This document shows, one piece after another, positions 14,903 through 15,971 of a stretch of DNA of 15,971 nucleotides. A program made the position numbers and the translations under genes. Numbering within the stretch: the first letter of the stretch is position 1; each line of letters begins with the position of its first letter. The notes below the pieces were generated by a model. That model saw only the letters and a program-made list of their open reading frames with translations. It did not search any database and was not told where the DNA came from. The DNA comes from Nitrospirota bacterium (GTDB lineage Bacteria; Nitrospirota; Thermodesulfovibrionia; Thermodesulfovibrionales; JdFR-88). The stretch lies in assembly GCA_021789735.1 (NCBI GenBank), contig JAJYJB010000060.1:1-15971 (forward strand). The letters run 5' to 3'.

Positions 14903-15496
14903 ATGGCCCAGATGAAAACCGCCATAAAATGGGAAAACGATTTTGCCGCCGCCCTGGAGCGGGCGAAAAGGGAAGGCAAGCCCGTCTTCCATGATTTCTG
15001 GTTCGACGGCTGAATGGGCTGCGCTGCCATGAATGCGGGTCCGTATTCAGAGGAAAAAGTGCAGAGGTTCATCGAGGAAGAGTTTGTGCCCATTAAGAGC
15101 CAGTGTTTCTGGAAGGAGCGCACGGAGCCCATGAAACGCTTCGATGTCATCTGGACACCCACATTCCTTTTCCAGGATGCGGAGGGCAAGGTGCACAGAA
15201 AACTCTCCGGGTTTCTCCCCACCGATGACTTCCTTGCCCAGCTGAAGCTTGGCAAGGGCATGGTGCTGCTTGAGAAGGAGCGAAACGCGGAGGCCATAAA
15301 ATGGCTTGAGAGGGCCGTCCGGGAGCACCCGGATTCCGGGGCCGCACCGGAGGCTGTCTACTTTCTCGGGGTGGCCGGATACAAAAACACGCATGAGGCG
15401 GGCGCCCTCCGGGGCATCTACGATACGCTTACGAACAAGTATCCCCAAAGCGAGTGGGCGCGCCGGGCCCAGCCGTATTCCCAGATACCGGGATGA
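14903..15496 (+). CDS. Thioredoxin-like selenoprotein (UxxC) with C-terminal helical repeats
   Basis: The frame starts at ATG 14903 behind GGAGG (6 nt), reads 36 codons, meets TGA at 15011-15013 and continues in the same frame for 160 codons to a second TGA at 15494-15496. Read through as Sec, it is a 197-residue protein: GKPVFHDFWFDG-U-MGC, with Sec37 and Cys40 replacing the CxxC of the thioredoxin fold right after the DFW strand, and the cis-Pro loop WTPTFLF (Pro86). Residues about 115-195 look like TPR-type helices (KERNAEAIKWLERAVREHP…). No signal peptide, so cytoplasmic. The downstream half alone (ATG 15014) has no ribosome site and would lack the first thioredoxin strand and helix. A SECIS-like hairpin follows the UGA. 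Likely a thiol redox or peroxide/sulfur-handling enzyme. A nonsense mutation is the alternative. Confidence 0.85.
15031..15048 (+). promoter_or_regulatory. Bacterial SECIS-like hairpin downstream of the in-frame UGA
   Basis: GAATGCG (15031-15037) pairs with CGTATTC (15042-15048, one G-U) around the loop GGTC (15038-15041). The loop begins 24 nt after the UGA, within the range I know for bacterial SECIS elements, and starts with G; the GGUC resembles the SelB-binding apical loop of E. coli fdhF. The hairpin lies inside the coding sequence, as bacterial SECIS elements do. Confidence 0.75.
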
Positions 15497-15497
15497 G

Positions 15498-15534
15498 AGA
15501 CAGAAAAAACTTCTGGTCTGAATTTAATTTTTTT
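15498..15534 (+). terminator. Probable terminator of the selenoprotein gene
   Basis: AGACAGAA (15498-15505) pairs with TTCT-G-GTCT (15511-15519) with one bulged G and loop AAAAC; a T-rich tract ending in seven Ts follows (15528-15534). The stem is AT-rich, so it is a moderate terminator at best. Confidence 0.5.
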
Positions 15535-15549
15535 AATTTAATTTAATTT
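15521..15549. repeat. AATTT pentanucleotide tract between convergent genes
   Basis: AATTT repeats occur at 15521, 15526, 15535, 15540 and 15545, interrupted by a run of extra Ts. The tract is pure A/T in a GC-rich region and reaches the recO stop codon. It acts as a T-rich tail for either direction of transcription and could be prone to slippage. Confidence 0.7.
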
Positions 15550-15971
15550 AAAACTTAGAGGAGCGCAGGTGGACGTTCACGCCCTCGCTGAAATGCAGCT
15601 CCACGAACCTGTCAAGCTCTGCCAGGAGGGGCCCGGAGGGTTTTATTCTTGAGAGTTTTTCAAGCGGGAAGGAGCTCAGGCTTTTGTGCATGGCTATAAG
15701 CGCGGCGGAAAGCCCCAGCGCCGGCCCCTCTTTGCGGCACCGCCCGCAAAGCAGTGCGCCTTCGCGCGGATAAAATACCTCGGCCTGCCCGCCGCAGCGG
15801 ATGCATCCGTTCAAGGCCGGGGCATACCCGGCAAGCTCAAGCAGTCTTAATTTGAAGATGACGGGGACTAACGGCGAGGCCGGGTCCTTCTCCAGCCCGT
15901 CCAGGCCCCAGAGCACGAGATCGAAGGCCTCCTGGCTTTTGCCCTCCGGAGGCAGGAGTTTTAGCACCATC
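15548..15971 (-). CDS. recO: DNA repair protein RecO, C-terminal part (5' end outside window)
   Basis: The minus-strand frame runs off the right edge, so the N-terminal OB-fold is missing. The visible 140 or so residues cover the helical domain (VLKLLPPEGKSQEAFDLVLWGLDGL…VIFKLRLLELAGYAPAL) and a zinc-finger pair CIRC…CGRC (spaced by about 18 residues), then the closing helix ELDRFVELHFSEG typical of RecO. RecO loads RecA at gaps together with RecR and anneals single strands. The gene is convergent with the selenoprotein gene and shares the AT tract at its stop (TAA, 15548-15550). The apparent ATG at 15968-15970 is internal, not the start. Confidence 0.92.
   Translation of the reverse strand, partial: MVLKLLPPEGKSQEAFDLVLWGLDGLEKDPASPLVPVIFKLRLLELAGYAPALNGCIRCGGQAEVFYPREGALLCGRCRKEGPALGLSAALIAMHKSLSSFPLEKLSRIKPSGPLLAELDRFVELHFSEGVNVHLRSSKF

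Noticed and set aside
15011..15013. UGA in the thioredoxin-like gene as a simple nonsense mutation or as two separate genes
   Set aside because: The UGA falls exactly on the redox-active position, the frame is intact on both sides, the second half has no ribosome site and a SECIS-like hairpin follows. Not excluded formally, but less likely.

Overview
The window (about 58% GC by eye) reads as a chromosomal segment of a sulfur-metabolising, cytochrome-rich bacterium. The heavy use of AUA (Ile) and AGG (Arg) codons in most genes, the truncated Sox system without SoxCD, the sigma-54 regulator and the Sec-decoding gene would fit Nitrospirota (Thermodesulfovibrionia-like) or Desulfobacterota. This placement is inference; no rRNA or marker gene is present to settle it.

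Layout. 1-1214: tail of an unknown gene, a strong terminator, and a leftward nitronate monooxygenase-type flavoprotein whose only good start is a rare AUU codon. 1215-2688: divergent control region and a rightward RhlE-type DEAD-box helicase with codon use unlike its neighbours. 2689-3155: no gene; terminators plus an orphan tRNA T-arm-like segment. 3156-4179: small DsrE/F/H-like sulfur-relay proteins, two leftward (one only 56 aa) and one rightward. 4286-8594: sox cluster, periplasmic thioredoxin (soxW-like)-soxX-soxY-soxZ-soxA-soxB. 8596-8700: tandem hairpins and a strong sigma-70 promoter embedded in the terminator. 8708-12390: tightly packed PhnD-like binding protein, histidine kinase and NtrC-type regulator. 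12424-14588: sigma-54 promoter with upstream repeats driving a YeeE/YedE (TsuA-like) transporter, a DUF302 protein and TusA. 14589-14902: gene-free gap with a terminator. 14903-15496: a thioredoxin-like protein interrupted by an in-frame UGA exactly where the first Cys of the CxxC motif belongs, followed by a well-placed SECIS-like hairpin; it is a probable selenoprotein. 15548-end: 3' part of leftward recO.

How it works together (inference). Periplasmic SoxAX, SoxYZ and SoxB would oxidise thiosulfate, leaving a sulfane sulfur on SoxY because SoxCD is not in the locus. TsuA/TusA/DsrE-like proteins would take up and relay sulfur in the cytoplasm, and thioredoxin-like proteins would supply reductant. 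The PhnD-like protein plus kinase plus sigma-54 activator looks like a three-component sensor for a sulfur oxyanion that switches on the transporter operon. The most notable observation is the Sec-containing UxxC thioredoxin-like gene with its SECIS.
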